Notes: generated by a model not told the origin, from the sequence alone. A stretch of DNA of 64,000 nt from Sulfurovaceae bacterium (GCA_028715055.1 JAQTLE010000003.1:248001-312000), one strand, 5' to 3'; numbered from the stretch's first letter, positions 1 through 8,091 are shown. Program-made: numbers and translations.

Positions 1-34
1 TATCTATTTTCATTGCCAAATTTTCTTGTTTCAT
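1..34 (-). CDS. pstB: PstB phosphate ABC transporter ATPase (5' end only)
   Basis: Only the first 11 codons lie in the window; they begin MKQENLAMKI. The ATG at 34 overlaps the pstA stop codon in an ATGA arrangement, the usual translational coupling in pst operons. Position directly after pstA makes this the ATPase that powers the PstCA channel. The identification is by context only, since no ATPase motif is inside the window. Confidence 0.6.
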   Translation of the reverse strand, partial: MKQENLAMKID

Positions 35-855
35 ACTCTATCGTTTCCTTTTTTGGTTTTTGTAGCATATCGCCCTATAAGATTTATCATTAATACAATC
101 ACAGTTAATACAAATGATGCTGCCCAAGCCAGCTCTCTGCTTGCATCATCTGGGAAAGTAGCCAAACTATAAATACTAACTGTCAACGACGGATATTGTC
201 CGTTTAGATCCATGCTGAAAAACTGATTGTTGGCTGAAGTAAATAGTAATGGAGCAGTTTCTCCGATAATTCTGGCAAATGAAAGCAATATACCAGTAGT
301 GATGCCAACTTTTGCAGCTTTAAGTATTATTTGCAATATGACCTTATGTTTGCTTCCTCCTAGAGCTATACCTGCTTCTCTAAGTTCTTGCGGCACTAGC
401 GAAAGCATATTGTCCGTAGTGTTGATAATAATCGGCATCATCATTATCGCCAAAGCAACACTGCCAGCCCATCCGTTGTATGTATGAAATGGTGCTACCA
501 AAAATACATAAACAAAAACGCCGATTATTATAGATGGCGCACTCATCATTACGTCGCTTAAATTGCGAAGGATTAAAGAAAGTTTGCTCTGGTTGCTGTA
601 TTCGCGCAAATAAATACCAGCCATCATTCCGAGTGGAACAGCTATTATAGTAGCCAAAAATGCCATAGTAAATTGCCCAATAAGCAAATTGCGTATGCCG
701 CCATCTACTAAGTCGTTTGTAAATGTAGTTATATGAATACTAGATATTCCTTTGTATCCCAAAGTAATTAAGATCCAAAACAAAAAACCAATTCCTATCA
801 GGGCAGAAACGGTTGAAAGAATCAATATTACTTTATTTAAAAAAAGTCTATTCAT
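31..855 (-). CDS. pstA: PstA phosphate ABC transporter permease
   Basis: Inner-membrane permease of the high-affinity phosphate importer PstSCAB; it pairs with PstC to form the channel. The 274 residues contain about six hydrophobic segments. A binding-protein-dependent permease EAA-type loop (REAGIALGGSKHKVI) sits near residues 160-175, followed by the conserved ARIIGET segment. The length is normal for PstA. The start overlaps the end of pstC by 4 nt and the stop overlaps pstB, so the three genes are translationally coupled. Expression should follow the phosphate-regulated promoter upstream of pstC. Confidence 0.93.
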   Translation of the reverse strand: MNRLFLNKVILILSTVSALIGIGFLFWILITLGYKGISSIHITTFTNDLVDGGIRNLLIGQFTMAFLATIIAVPLGMMAGIYLREYSNQSKLSLILRNLSDVMMSAPSIIIGVFVYVFLVAPFHTYNGWAGSVALAIMMMPIIINTTDNMLSLVPQELREAGIALGGSKHKVILQIILKAAKVGITTGILLSFARIIGETAPLLFTSANNQFFSMDLNGQYPSLTVSIYSLATFPDDASRELAWAASFVLTVIVLMINLIGRYATKTKKGNDRV

Positions 856-1706
856 TTTGATTTCCTTCCTAAAAAGTAAAATTTAGCAAATGAAATTACA
901 CCAAAGCTGACCACAAATAGTATAAATGCCAGAAAGTACATACTTGATAGTTGTAGATCCATTGCTTCTGAAAAGTTGTTTGCAAGCAGTACAGGTATAG
1001 AAATAGTAGGATCAGTTAAATTGTGTGGAATACTTATGATAGAACCTATCAAAAATGCTACCGCCATAGTTTCACCCAGTGCACGACCCAATGCCAAAAT
1101 AATAGATCCTATAATGCCCGACTTAGAATAAGGCATTACAACATCTTTTATTACTTCAAATTTAGTAGCACCCATTGCATAGGCCGATTCTTTGAGTATG
1201 CCCGGCGTTGTATTCATCGCATCTCTAGTTATCGCTGCCATAAAAGGAATTATCATTATTGCCAAAACAATACCTGCGGTCAAAAGCCCTACACCATTGC
1301 CACCGATATTTTTTTGTATAATCGGAGCAAAATAAAACAATCCCCACATTCCATATATTATACTTGGAATGGCAGCTAAAAGTTCTATTGCAATCGAGAA
1401 AGGCTTTACGAGGTTTCTGTGTGCTATTTCAGTAAGAAATATAGCAATGCCCATCGCCAAAGGAATGGCTATGATCATAGCTATAAATGTACTTAAAATA
1501 GTTCCTATGATAGGTATCAGCCCTCCAAATACTCCACCAAATCCATCTTCCCCTGTTTCCCATTTAGTCGTTATTAAAAAATTAAATCCAAATGTATCGA
1601 TAGCATCTTTTGTATAAGTAAAAAGTACTGAGAATATGCCGATAAGTATAAATAATGTCAATAAAGCAGACAAAAAAGAAAACTGCTTAAAGAATTTTGC
1701 ACCCAT
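852..1706 (-). CDS. pstC: PstC phosphate ABC transporter permease
   Basis: Second permease of the PstSCAB phosphate importer. The protein has 284 residues, hydrophobic segments throughout, an EAA loop (KESAYAMGATKFEVI) near residues 170-185 and the downstream GRALGET segment shared with PstA. The length is typical. It lies downstream of pstS on the same strand, separated by 112 nt that hold a strong hairpin and its own PHO-box-like promoter. Permease and ATPase can therefore be transcribed apart from the binding protein. The gene ends in a 4-nt overlap with pstA. Confidence 0.94.
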   Translation of the reverse strand: MGAKFFKQFSFLSALLTLFILIGIFSVLFTYTKDAIDTFGFNFLITTKWETGEDGFGGVFGGLIPIIGTILSTFIAMIIAIPLAMGIAIFLTEIAHRNLVKPFSIAIELLAAIPSIIYGMWGLFYFAPIIQKNIGGNGVGLLTAGIVLAIMIIPFMAAITRDAMNTTPGILKESAYAMGATKFEVIKDVVMPYSKSGIIGSIILALGRALGETMAVAFLIGSIISIPHNLTDPTISIPVLLANNFSEAMDLQLSSMYFLAFILFVVSFGVISFAKFYFLGRKSK

Positions 1707-1737
1707 TATGAACCTTAGTATTTTATAAATTCAGATT

Positions 1738-1770
1738 ATTATAGATGAAAATAGTAACAATTTGATAACA
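1738..1770 (-). promoter_or_regulatory. PHO-box-like operator and -10 upstream of pstC
   Basis: Read on the minus strand, two 7-bp direct repeats TGTTATC and TGTTACT are separated by AAAT (1753-1770). Nine nucleotides follow, then a perfect TATAAT (1738-1743). The 7-4-7 layout in place of a -35 box is that of the enterobacterial PHO box. The same layout and spacing recur at three other places in this island. Confidence 0.65.
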
Positions 1771-1780
1771 AGAATGTAAT

Positions 1781-1805
1781 CAAATGGTGCATATGGCACC
1801 ATTTG
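1781..1805 (-). terminator. Hairpin between pstS and pstC (attenuator/terminator)
   Basis: Ten-base-pair perfect inverted repeat, CAAATGGTGC and GCACCATTTG, with a 5-nt loop just after the pstS stop. No clean T-run follows on the minus strand, so it may be a partial terminator or an RNA-stabilising hairpin. Either would let pstS exceed the downstream genes. Confidence 0.5.
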
Positions 1806-1818
1806 GAAGAAAGGATAT

Positions 1819-2820
1819 TTATTTTATGTGTTTGCTAGCCCAATAAGATCTGATTTGATTTTTTGTAGATAATGGAAGCGATACATAACCAAGATCAGAT
1901 ACTTGTTTATCACCATGTGAATAAGCCCAGTCAAAGAAAGCTGTTACTTTTTTGTCTTTATCCACGTTTTCTGTTGGAAGCAATATGAATGTTGATGCTA
2001 CGATAGGATATGATGTAGCGCCTTTTGGATCACCTATAACTGCATAAAAGTCATTCTTGGGAGACCATGTAGCATATTTTGCTGCGTCTTGGAAAGATTT
2101 TACAGTAGGTTTGATGAAATGACCCTCTTGGTTCTGTACTTGGGCAGCAGGAAGACCTAGTTTTATTTTATATGAATATTCTACATATCCTATAGAGTTT
2201 TTGATCTGTTGTATATTTGCAGATACACCAGAGTTAGATTTGCCCGCCACCAATTTAGGAGCTTGCCAAGTCGGCTCTTTACTTACTTTAAATGTCGGAT
2301 CTATTTTATTTAAAAAGTATGTAAAGTTATAAGTAGTACCTGATTCATCTGCTCTAACAGCAACAGTGATTGGTTGATGAGGAAGTTTAAGTCCTTTGTT
2401 GTCTTTTGTTATGACAGCATCATTCCAGTATTGAGCTTTTCCAGAAAAAATCGCTGCAATCGCTGCTCTACTTAGTTTTAATTGACCATCTTTAACGCCA
2501 TCAATATTATAGGCAAGTACTATAGAACCTATTACGGTCGGAAACATATATAGTTTTGCTGCTTTTAATTTTGCCTGTTCAAGCGGAGTATCAGAACCGC
2601 CAAAATCTACCATTCTTTTTGATATAGATGTTATTCCATCTCCAGAACCTGTCGATGTGTAATTCACTTGATTTTTAGTAGCACCATAGTATGCAGATGT
2701 CCATGCTTGGTATAGTGGAGCCGGGAAAGATGCTCCTCTTCCTTGTATAGAGTCCGCGTGAATCGAGCTGATAGCTACAGAAGCAACAACTGCCGATGTT
2801 ATAAGTTTTTTCAATGTCAT
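1819..2820 (-). CDS. pstS: PstS periplasmic phosphate-binding protein
   Basis: Phosphate-binding protein that delivers phosphate to PstCA. I place the start at 2820, where ATG follows an AAGGAA ribosome-binding site; this gives 333 residues beginning with signal peptide MTLKKLITSAVVASVAISSIHA. An in-frame upstream start at 2937 would add 39 non-conserved residues that cover the promoter and destroy the signal peptide, so it is unlikely. PstS hallmarks follow the signal: GRGASFPAPLYQAW, then STGSGDGI, DFGGSDTPL and ADESGTTYNF, which line the phosphate site. It is transcribed from a PHO-box-like promoter, divergent from a PhoB-like regulator. Confidence 0.95.
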   Translation of the reverse strand: MTLKKLITSAVVASVAISSIHADSIQGRGASFPAPLYQAWTSAYYGATKNQVNYTSTGSGDGITSISKRMVDFGGSDTPLEQAKLKAAKLYMFPTVIGSIVLAYNIDGVKDGQLKLSRAAIAAIFSGKAQYWNDAVITKDNKGLKLPHQPITVAVRADESGTTYNFTYFLNKIDPTFKVSKEPTWQAPKLVAGKSNSGVSANIQQIKNSIGYVEYSYKIKLGLPAAQVQNQEGHFIKPTVKSFQDAAKYATWSPKNDFYAVIGDPKGATSYPIVASTFILLPTENVDKDKKVTAFFDWAYSHGDKQVSDLGYVSLPLSTKNQIRSYWASKHIK

Positions 2821-2869
2821 TTTTTTCCTTGAGCTTGAGAAAGTTTGATTATCCTCTCGGATCGGATGA

Positions 2870-2902
2870 AGTATAAAATAATCTGATAACATTTTGATTA
2901 CA
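2870..2902 (-). promoter_or_regulatory. PHO-box-like operator and -10 upstream of pstS
   Basis: On the minus strand, TGTAATC and TGTTATC are separated by AAAA (2885-2902). A 9-nt spacer and TATACT (2870-2875) follow. The arrangement matches the pstC operator in repeat sequence, 4-nt spacer and distance to the -10. Confidence 0.65.
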
Positions 2903-2944
2903 TATGATAAGTCCAGATATCTACAAAAAAAGCTCAAATTGTTT

Positions 2945-2977
2945 TGTTATCATATTGTAATAATTATTCTATAAGAT
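2945..2977 (+). promoter_or_regulatory. PHO-box-like operator upstream of PhoB-like regulator
   Basis: TGTTATC and TGTAATA separated by ATAT (2945-2962), then 9 nt, then a weak -10 TAAGAT (2972-2977; GATAAT at 2975 is the alternative). It faces away from the pstS operator, so the two divergent boxes share one intergenic region. It suggests autoregulation of the response regulator. Confidence 0.55.
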
Positions 2978-3080
2978 AATGCAGTTTGCTAGGAATATAG
3001 TATATCGTGCATTAAGCAGAACCAACTTGCAATATGATAGTTGTCACAGTAATTGACAAATCTCAACATAAGGATTTACA

Positions 3081-3770
3081 TTGAAAAAAAACAAATCTAA
3101 TGAAATTGAAATTCTAGTTATAGAAGATGAACCAGATGTGCTTGAATTGATCGAATACATACTTGCAAAAGAAGGCTATAAAGCCACCGGTTTTTTATCG
3201 ACTGAGTATGTGGAACAATTTTTAGAAGAAGAAAGTCCATCATTGCTCATTGTAGATCGTAATCTTCCAGGTATAGAAGGTAGCAACTTTGTATCATATT
3301 TGCGCGACAATGGATATGAAGTGCCTGTAATATTTTTGACAGCTAAAAATGGTGACAAAGATATCTTGGATGGTTTTGATTCAGGCGGAGATGATTATAT
3401 GACAAAGCCATTCAAGCCCGGTGAGTTAGTCGCCAGAGTAAAAGCATTATTAAAACGAAGCGGTATTGCGTTGCATCAAAAAATGCGTTACAGGGACATG
3501 GTGCTTGATTGTCAAAAACAAGAACTTAATATTGATAATTCTAAATTGTCATTGACAAATCTAGAGTTTAAATTGTTGATCACTTTTATAAAAAATTCCC
3601 ATCAGACGCTTAGCAGAGATTTTTTACGCGATGAGGTTTGGGCGGATGATGGAAGCTTCAATGATAAAACTATAAATGTAGCATTAAATCGCCTTAAGAA
3701 AAAAATAGACCCATTAGATAATAAACATTATTTTGCACCAGTTTGGGGGATAGGATATAAACTCTCATAA
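3081..3770 (+). CDS. PhoB-like OmpR-family response regulator 1
   Basis: Two-domain response regulator of 229 residues. The N-terminal receiver has acidic residues E15/D16, phosphoacceptor D59 in LLIVDRNLPG, T87 and K109 in TKPF. The C-terminal winged helix (about residues 130-229) ends in the OmpR-type VWGIGYKL. The start is TTG at 3081 with AAGGA 6 nt upstream; no ATG fits. It is divergent from pstS behind a PHO-box-like site, so it is probably the activator of this regulon, by inference. No histidine kinase gene is adjacent. It closely resembles the regulator at 5587, indicating a duplication. Confidence 0.85.
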   Translation: MKKNKSNEIEILVIEDEPDVLELIEYILAKEGYKATGFLSTEYVEQFLEEESPSLLIVDRNLPGIEGSNFVSYLRDNGYEVPVIFLTAKNGDKDILDGFDSGGDDYMTKPFKPGELVARVKALLKRSGIALHQKMRYRDMVLDCQKQELNIDNSKLSLTNLEFKLLITFIKNSHQTLSRDFLRDEVWADDGSFNDKTINVALNRLKKKIDPLDNKHYFAPVWGIGYKLS

Positions 3771-3774
3771 GTAT

Positions 3775-3807
3775 TGTTATCGAAATGTTTCTTTTCTAGT
3801 TTAATAT
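3775..3807 (+). promoter_or_regulatory. PHO-box-like operator upstream of OlsF-like gene
   Basis: TGTTATC and TGTTTCT separated by GAAA (3775-3792), 9 nt, then a weak -10 TAATAT (3802-3807). It begins 5 nt after the regulator stop codon and suggests that the acyltransferase-regulator-PPK2 cluster has its own phosphate-responsive promoter. Confidence 0.55.
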
Positions 3808-3833
3808 ATGATATATCTTAAATAGGAAATACT

Positions 3834-5549
3834 ATGCAAGTACAAATAGAAAACTACATGCTTCATCATTATCCTAGGCTTTCGGCTGTTCCTGAAAAAA
3901 TGCAAAAACTTCTTTTTAATGCCCTAAGAACTTTTTTTCATGAAAAACAGATCAACACATTTTTAGAAGCAAATTCTCATAAAGAGACCTTCGGATTTAT
4001 TGAAGCCATACTCGACCATTTTAATATAAATATCGGTCTTCGCAAACAAGAACTTGATCATATACCTCCATATGGGAAAGTTATCATAATAGCAAATCAT
4101 CCACTTGGCGCATTGGATGCATTGGCTTTGATACATTTGCTCAAAGATGTGCGTAAAGATATAAAAATAGTAGCTAATTCTTTTTTGAATCAATTTGAGC
4201 AACTAAAAGATATTATAATACCCGTCGATAATGTTCAAAACAGGACAGATAAAAGTTCACTAAAAGAGATATACGATGCTCTTGATAATAAAATGGCGGT
4301 CATTATATTTCCCTCTGGAGAAGTAAGCAGAGCCAGAGCGGATGGCATCAAAGATACTGCATGGAAAAACGGGTTTTTCAAAATCGCCTCCAAAACCCAT
4401 ACCCCTATATTGCCCATCTATATAAAAGCAAAAAATTCTAAAACATTTTATATGCTCTCATGGATAAATCATTCTTTTGCAACTGCAACATTACCTCACG
4501 AGATGTTTAAATCTTTTAAAAAAATCATAGATTTTAAAATAGGAAAAGTTATAGCCTATGATTCATATAACTTGGGCGGTTTATCCACGAAACAAAGCGT
4601 TAAATTGCTCCGTAAACATTTTTATCGTATAGCCAAAGGCCACAAAGAAATATTCAAAACACAAAATATCATAGCAACTCCAGAAGCAAGAGCTGAGCTT
4701 AAAAAAGGACTAAAAAACGCTATGGTACTCGGTAAGACTTTTGATGGTAAACAAATATTGCTTTATTCTACCAACACGGAAGATTGTGTGCTTAATGAAA
4801 TAGGCAGACTAAGAGAGCTAAGTTTTCGTTTTGTAGGAGAAGGAAGCGGTAAAAAAAGAGATATTGATAATTTTGATATGTATTACCAGCATTTAATAGT
4901 ATGGGATGATGAGGCACTTGAGATAGCTGGAGCATATAGAATAGGTTTAGGCAAAAATATATTAGAATCACATAGCACAGATGGTCTATATACTTCATTA
5001 TTATTTGATTACAACTCTAAATTTGAATCTTATATCGCGCAAGGTATAGAACTAGGGCGTAGTTTTGTGCAGCCAAAATATTGGAATAGCAGAGCACTTG
5101 ATTATCTATGGCAAGGTATTGGTGCATTTATAAAATCACATCCTCAAATCCGCTATCTTTTTGGAGCTGTAAGTTTGAGCGATTCATTTAATAATGAAGC
5201 CAAAGCTATGATAATAGAGTTCTATACTCATTATTTTGATTCAAAATATCCATTAGTAACCCATAAATATCCATATAAAATATCGCAAGATGCCAAAGAC
5301 AGATGTAAGTCAATATTTGTTTACAATGATTACAAAAAAGATTTACAAATACTCAAAGAAGAGTTAGCCGCAATAGGATACTCAATACCTACATTATATA
5401 AGCAATACGGTGAAATATGCGAAGAAGGCGGTGTGCAATTTTTTGATTTTGGGTATGACAAAGATTTCGGTAACTGCATTGACGGATTCATATTGACAGA
5501 TCTATCATTGCTTAAAGAAAATAAACGCAATAGGTATATCGGCATCTAA
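3834..5549 (+). CDS. olsF: OlsF-like bifunctional acyltransferase (ornithine lipid synthesis)
   Basis: 571-residue fusion of two acyltransferase domains. The N-terminal half (about residues 60-270) is a PlsC-type lysophospholipid acyltransferase domain with NHPLGALD (H89, D95) and a FPSGEVSRARADG block. The C-terminal half (about residues 300-500) looks like the OlsB/hemolysin-type GNAT N-acyltransferase, with LRELSFRF, a DxxD stretch and GAYRIGLG. This layout and size match OlsF, which makes phosphorus-free ornithine lipids from ornithine and acyl-ACP. Start ATG 3834 has AGGAA upstream. The PHO-box-like promoter and pst context support a membrane-remodelling role in phosphate limitation. The amino-acid substrate cannot be read from the sequence. 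Confidence 0.72.
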   Translation: MQVQIENYMLHHYPRLSAVPEKMQKLLFNALRTFFHEKQINTFLEANSHKETFGFIEAILDHFNINIGLRKQELDHIPPYGKVIIIANHPLGALDALALIHLLKDVRKDIKIVANSFLNQFEQLKDIIIPVDNVQNRTDKSSLKEIYDALDNKMAVIIFPSGEVSRARADGIKDTAWKNGFFKIASKTHTPILPIYIKAKNSKTFYMLSWINHSFATATLPHEMFKSFKKIIDFKIGKVIAYDSYNLGGLSTKQSVKLLRKHFYRIAKGHKEIFKTQNIIATPEARAELKKGLKNAMVLGKTFDGKQILLYSTNTEDCVLNEIGRLRELSFRFVGEGSGKKRDIDNFDMYYQHLIVWDDEALEIAGAYRIGLGKNILESHSTDGLYTSLLFDYNSKFESYIAQGIELGRSFVQPKYWNSRALDYLWQGIGAFIKSHPQIRYLFGAVSLSDSFNNEAKAMIIEFYTHYFDSKYPLVTHKYPYKISQDAKDRCKSIFVYNDYKKDLQILKEELAAIGYSIPTLYKQYGEICEEGGVQFFDFGYDKDFGNCIDGFILTDLSLLKENKRNRYIGI

Positions 5550-5586
5550 AACCTTATAATATTGTTTTTTTGATATAATATATCGT

Positions 5587-6273
5587 ATGCTAAAAGAAAA
5601 AATAGAGATCTTGATTATTGAAGATGAAGAAGATATATTGGAGCTTGTAGAATATTTGCTTAAAAAAGAGGGATACAAGACCGCAGGCTTTTTATCTACA
5701 GAACATGTGCAGCAATTTTTGGATGAAGAGAGTCCATCTTTGATCATAGCAGATCGTAATCTTCCAAATGTTGAGGGCAGCGAGTTTATCTCAAATCTAA
5801 GAGACCAGGGATATACAATTCCAGTAATTTTTTTGAGCGCCAAAGATAAGCAGTCTGATATAGAAGATGGATTCGAAAGAGGTGGTGATGATTATATCAC
5901 AAAGCCATTTCAGCCAAAAGAGTTTATACTAAGAGTCAATGCGCTTTTAAGAAGAACGGGGACTTTGGCCTCGCAGGATATAATCAGATATAAAGAGATC
6001 ACTCTAAATCGTACAAAAAAAATAGTATCTGTTAAAAGTGAAGATATAGCTTTAACACAATTTGAATGCGATTTGTTATATTTTTTGATACAAAATGCCG
6101 GTAAAACTATAGAGAGAGAAATTTTGCACGATACATTATGGCAGGATAAAATGGAACATAGCAATTATAATGCTATGAACGTTGCGGTAAGCCGCCTTAA
6201 AAAGAAAATTGATCCAGAAGGTAAGCTTGGATATTTTCATGCCGTTTGGGGCATTGGATATAAATTTGAATAA
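5587..6273 (+). CDS. PhoB-like OmpR-family response regulator 2
   Basis: 228-residue paralog of the regulator at 3081. Receiver residues E13/D14 region, D56 in LIIADRNLPN and the TKPF lysine are intact, and the winged helix ends in VWGIGYKF. Shared segments such as GFLSTE, EESPSL and VIFL suggest a fairly recent duplication. It sits between the acyltransferase and PPK2 (37 and 14 nt gaps), probably in one transcript. The ATG at 5587 has no Shine-Dalgarno sequence and lies 7 nt after a TATAAT (5574-5579), so a leaderless transcript is possible. Another TATAAT is at 5555-5560. No partner kinase is nearby. Confidence 0.85.
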   Translation: MLKEKIEILIIEDEEDILELVEYLLKKEGYKTAGFLSTEHVQQFLDEESPSLIIADRNLPNVEGSEFISNLRDQGYTIPVIFLSAKDKQSDIEDGFERGGDDYITKPFQPKEFILRVNALLRRTGTLASQDIIRYKEITLNRTKKIVSVKSEDIALTQFECDLLYFLIQNAGKTIEREILHDTLWQDKMEHSNYNAMNVAVSRLKKKIDPEGKLGYFHAVWGIGYKFE

Positions 6274-6287
6274 AGAAAGGGGGATAT

Positions 6288-7139
6288 GTGGAATTTAACG
6301 AATTTTTAGAACAGTTTAATAAAGATGAAACATACAAAAGAAAAGTATTTAAAAAATACTCAGATGCAGTACAAGAAGATTCACTAGAACCCTTCCAAGT
6401 AGAACTTATAAAGTTGCAAGATCATTTGGAAAAACATCAAAAAAAGTTGATAGTTCTTATAGAAGGCAGAGACGCTTCCGGTAAGGGCGGAGCAATTAGA
6501 AGAATTACTAGATATATGAATGAAAAACATTACCGTGTAGTTGCTCTTGGAAAACCTTCGGATGTGCAAAAAACACAATGGTATTTTCAAAGATACGTTG
6601 AGCAGTTTCCTCATGGCGGAGAAACAGTACTTTTTGATAGAAGCTGGTATAATCGTGCCATGGTAGAGCCTGTGTTTGGTTTTTGTACCAAAGAACAATA
6701 TAAAACTTTTATAAAAAGTGTTCCGTTATTTGAAGCGGATTTGATAAATCATGGATTTTATTTTGTAAAAATATACTTTTCTGTCACAAAAGAAGAACAG
6801 CATATCAGATTTTTGGAGAGAGAACATAATCCTCTAAAACAATGGAAACTTAGCGAAATAGATATGCAGATGCAGGAAAAATGGGATGAATTCACTCTAA
6901 TGAAATATGAAATGCTCAAGCGTACGCATACAGAGAAGACCCCTTGGGCGGTAATAAGAAGTGTAGATAAATTTAAAGCCAGACTTAATGCTATAAAAAC
7001 TATTCTAAATCACGTTCCTTATGGGGGGCGCAATAATGAACTTGATTTTAGCGTAGATCCTGATATCGTACATGATGGACAAAGAGAGATAGAGATCATG
7101 GAAACAGATTTGCGTAATCAGGGTAAATTTATAGGATAA
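6288..7139 (+). CDS. ppk2: Polyphosphate kinase 2 (PPK2)
   Basis: Single-domain PPK2 of 283 residues. Members of this family transfer phosphate between polyphosphate and nucleotides. Walker A is EGRDASGKGG (residues about 59-68) and the Walker B/lid region is DRSWYNR (residues 118-123), both diagnostic. Start is GTG at 6288, preceded by AGAAAGGGGG; the ATG at 6286 is out of frame and soon hits a stop. It follows the second PhoB-like regulator by 14 nt, so it should be co-transcribed with the phosphate-island genes. Polyphosphate turnover fits that setting. Nucleotide preference (GDP or ADP/AMP) cannot be decided here. Confidence 0.9.
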   Translation: MEFNEFLEQFNKDETYKRKVFKKYSDAVQEDSLEPFQVELIKLQDHLEKHQKKLIVLIEGRDASGKGGAIRRITRYMNEKHYRVVALGKPSDVQKTQWYFQRYVEQFPHGGETVLFDRSWYNRAMVEPVFGFCTKEQYKTFIKSVPLFEADLINHGFYFVKIYFSVTKEEQHIRFLEREHNPLKQWKLSEIDMQMQEKWDEFTLMKYEMLKRTHTEKTPWAVIRSVDKFKARLNAIKTILNHVPYGGRNNELDFSVDPDIVHDGQREIEIMETDLRNQGKFIG

Positions 7140-7276
7140 AAATCCGATCCATCGTAGGTACAATAGATCGGACAAAACAAGGAAGGAGTAAAAGAATTGT
7201 ATGCAATATCTTTGCAACAATGTAATTATAACTCCTAACGGTAAATCAATATACAATAAAATAGAGAAAATAGTTA

Positions 7277-7825
7277 ATGTATAATAAACAATTTTTATGT
7301 GGTATAGATGAAGCTGGTCGTGGGCCATTAGCCGGATCCCTAGTAATTGCCGGCGTTGTATTGCATCGCCATATAGAAGGCTTGATGGATTCAAAGAAGT
7401 TATCAGAAAAAAAAAGAGAATCTTTATATACTAAAATAATCCAAAATTCAAGATACCATATAGCTGTATATGATTCTAAGCAGATAGACGAAGTAGGCAT
7501 GTCTGTATGTATTTCTATGGGCCTTAGAGAAATTATGTACCATTTGCCTGAGTGCGATTATCTATTTGATGGCAATTGCACTTTTGGAGTGCAAGGTATA
7601 ACAACTATGATAAAAGCAGATGAGCAGATAACAGAAGTTAGTGCAGCTAGTATTTTAGCCAAAGTTACTAGGGATAGAATGATGATGGAATTGGCTTCTA
7701 GATATCCGGAGTACGAATTTGATAAACATAAAGGGTATGGAACAAAAGCACATATAGAGGCTATAATCAAATATGGCAGATGCGAATTGCACCGCAAGAG
7801 TTTTAAAATCAAAGGGATTGATTAG
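7277..7825 (+). CDS. rnhB: Ribonuclease HII
   Basis: 182-residue type 2 RNase H that removes ribonucleotides and RNA from RNA-DNA hybrids. The signature GIDEAGRGPLAG is at residues 9-20 (D11, E12 metal ligands), a further acidic site is in YLFDGNC, and ASILAKVTRD follows in the second half. The length is slightly below the usual 190-200 residues but the domain is complete. Its own ribosome-binding site is poor, and a 27-codon reading frame from 7201 overlaps its start, so translational coupling is possible. Confidence 0.94.
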   Translation: MYNKQFLCGIDEAGRGPLAGSLVIAGVVLHRHIEGLMDSKKLSEKKRESLYTKIIQNSRYHIAVYDSKQIDEVGMSVCISMGLREIMYHLPECDYLFDGNCTFGVQGITTMIKADEQITEVSAASILAKVTRDRMMMELASRYPEYEFDKHKGYGTKAHIEAIIKYGRCELHRKSFKIKGID

Positions 7826-7874
7826 GTAGAAGTTGGTTTTCGTTCTTCCATACAACTATTTGACGACACTAGTT

Positions 7875-7935
7875 CATCATCATCGTGCTTGGTCAAGATG
7901 GATTCACCGAATTCCTACTTCAGGAGGAATGACGG
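7875..7935 (-). repeat. Family B double-hairpin repeat (degenerate copy)
   Basis: On the minus strand it starts GTCATTCCTCC, forms a GGAAT-type hairpin, and continues to ATCCATC and GCACGATGATG. It matches the element inside priA (55028-55087) in order and in several blocks but is eroded. Its translation gives a spurious reading frame between rnhB and aroC. Confidence 0.6.
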
Positions 7936-7940
7936 GTTTG

Positions 7941-8018
7941 CAGTCACTGTGAGACTTTACAAAAGTCGTGGCAGTCCACTTTATGTTATGTGGATTGTTT
8001 CGTTACTTGCAATGACGG
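7941..8018 (+). repeat. Family C repeat (CACTGnGAGACTTT...GCAATGACGG)
   Basis: A short hairpin GACTTT-ACAAAAGTC followed by TGGATTGTTTCGTTACTTGCAATGACGG. The same parts in the same order occur at 52983-53063 and, inverted and partial, at 26207-26246. With the family B copy it fills the 266 bp between rnhB and aroC, where I see no gene. Confidence 0.6.
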
Positions 8019-8091
8019 TCATCGTGCCAGATATTTGGATTGCGCATCCCGGTTTTTTCACAAGAATGACATTTCTTGTACGTATTTGTTG

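Noticed and set aside
2821-2937. 39-residue N-terminal extension of PstS
   Set aside because: It would cover the PHO-box-like promoter and place residues before a complete signal peptide; ATG 2820 has a good ribosome-binding site.
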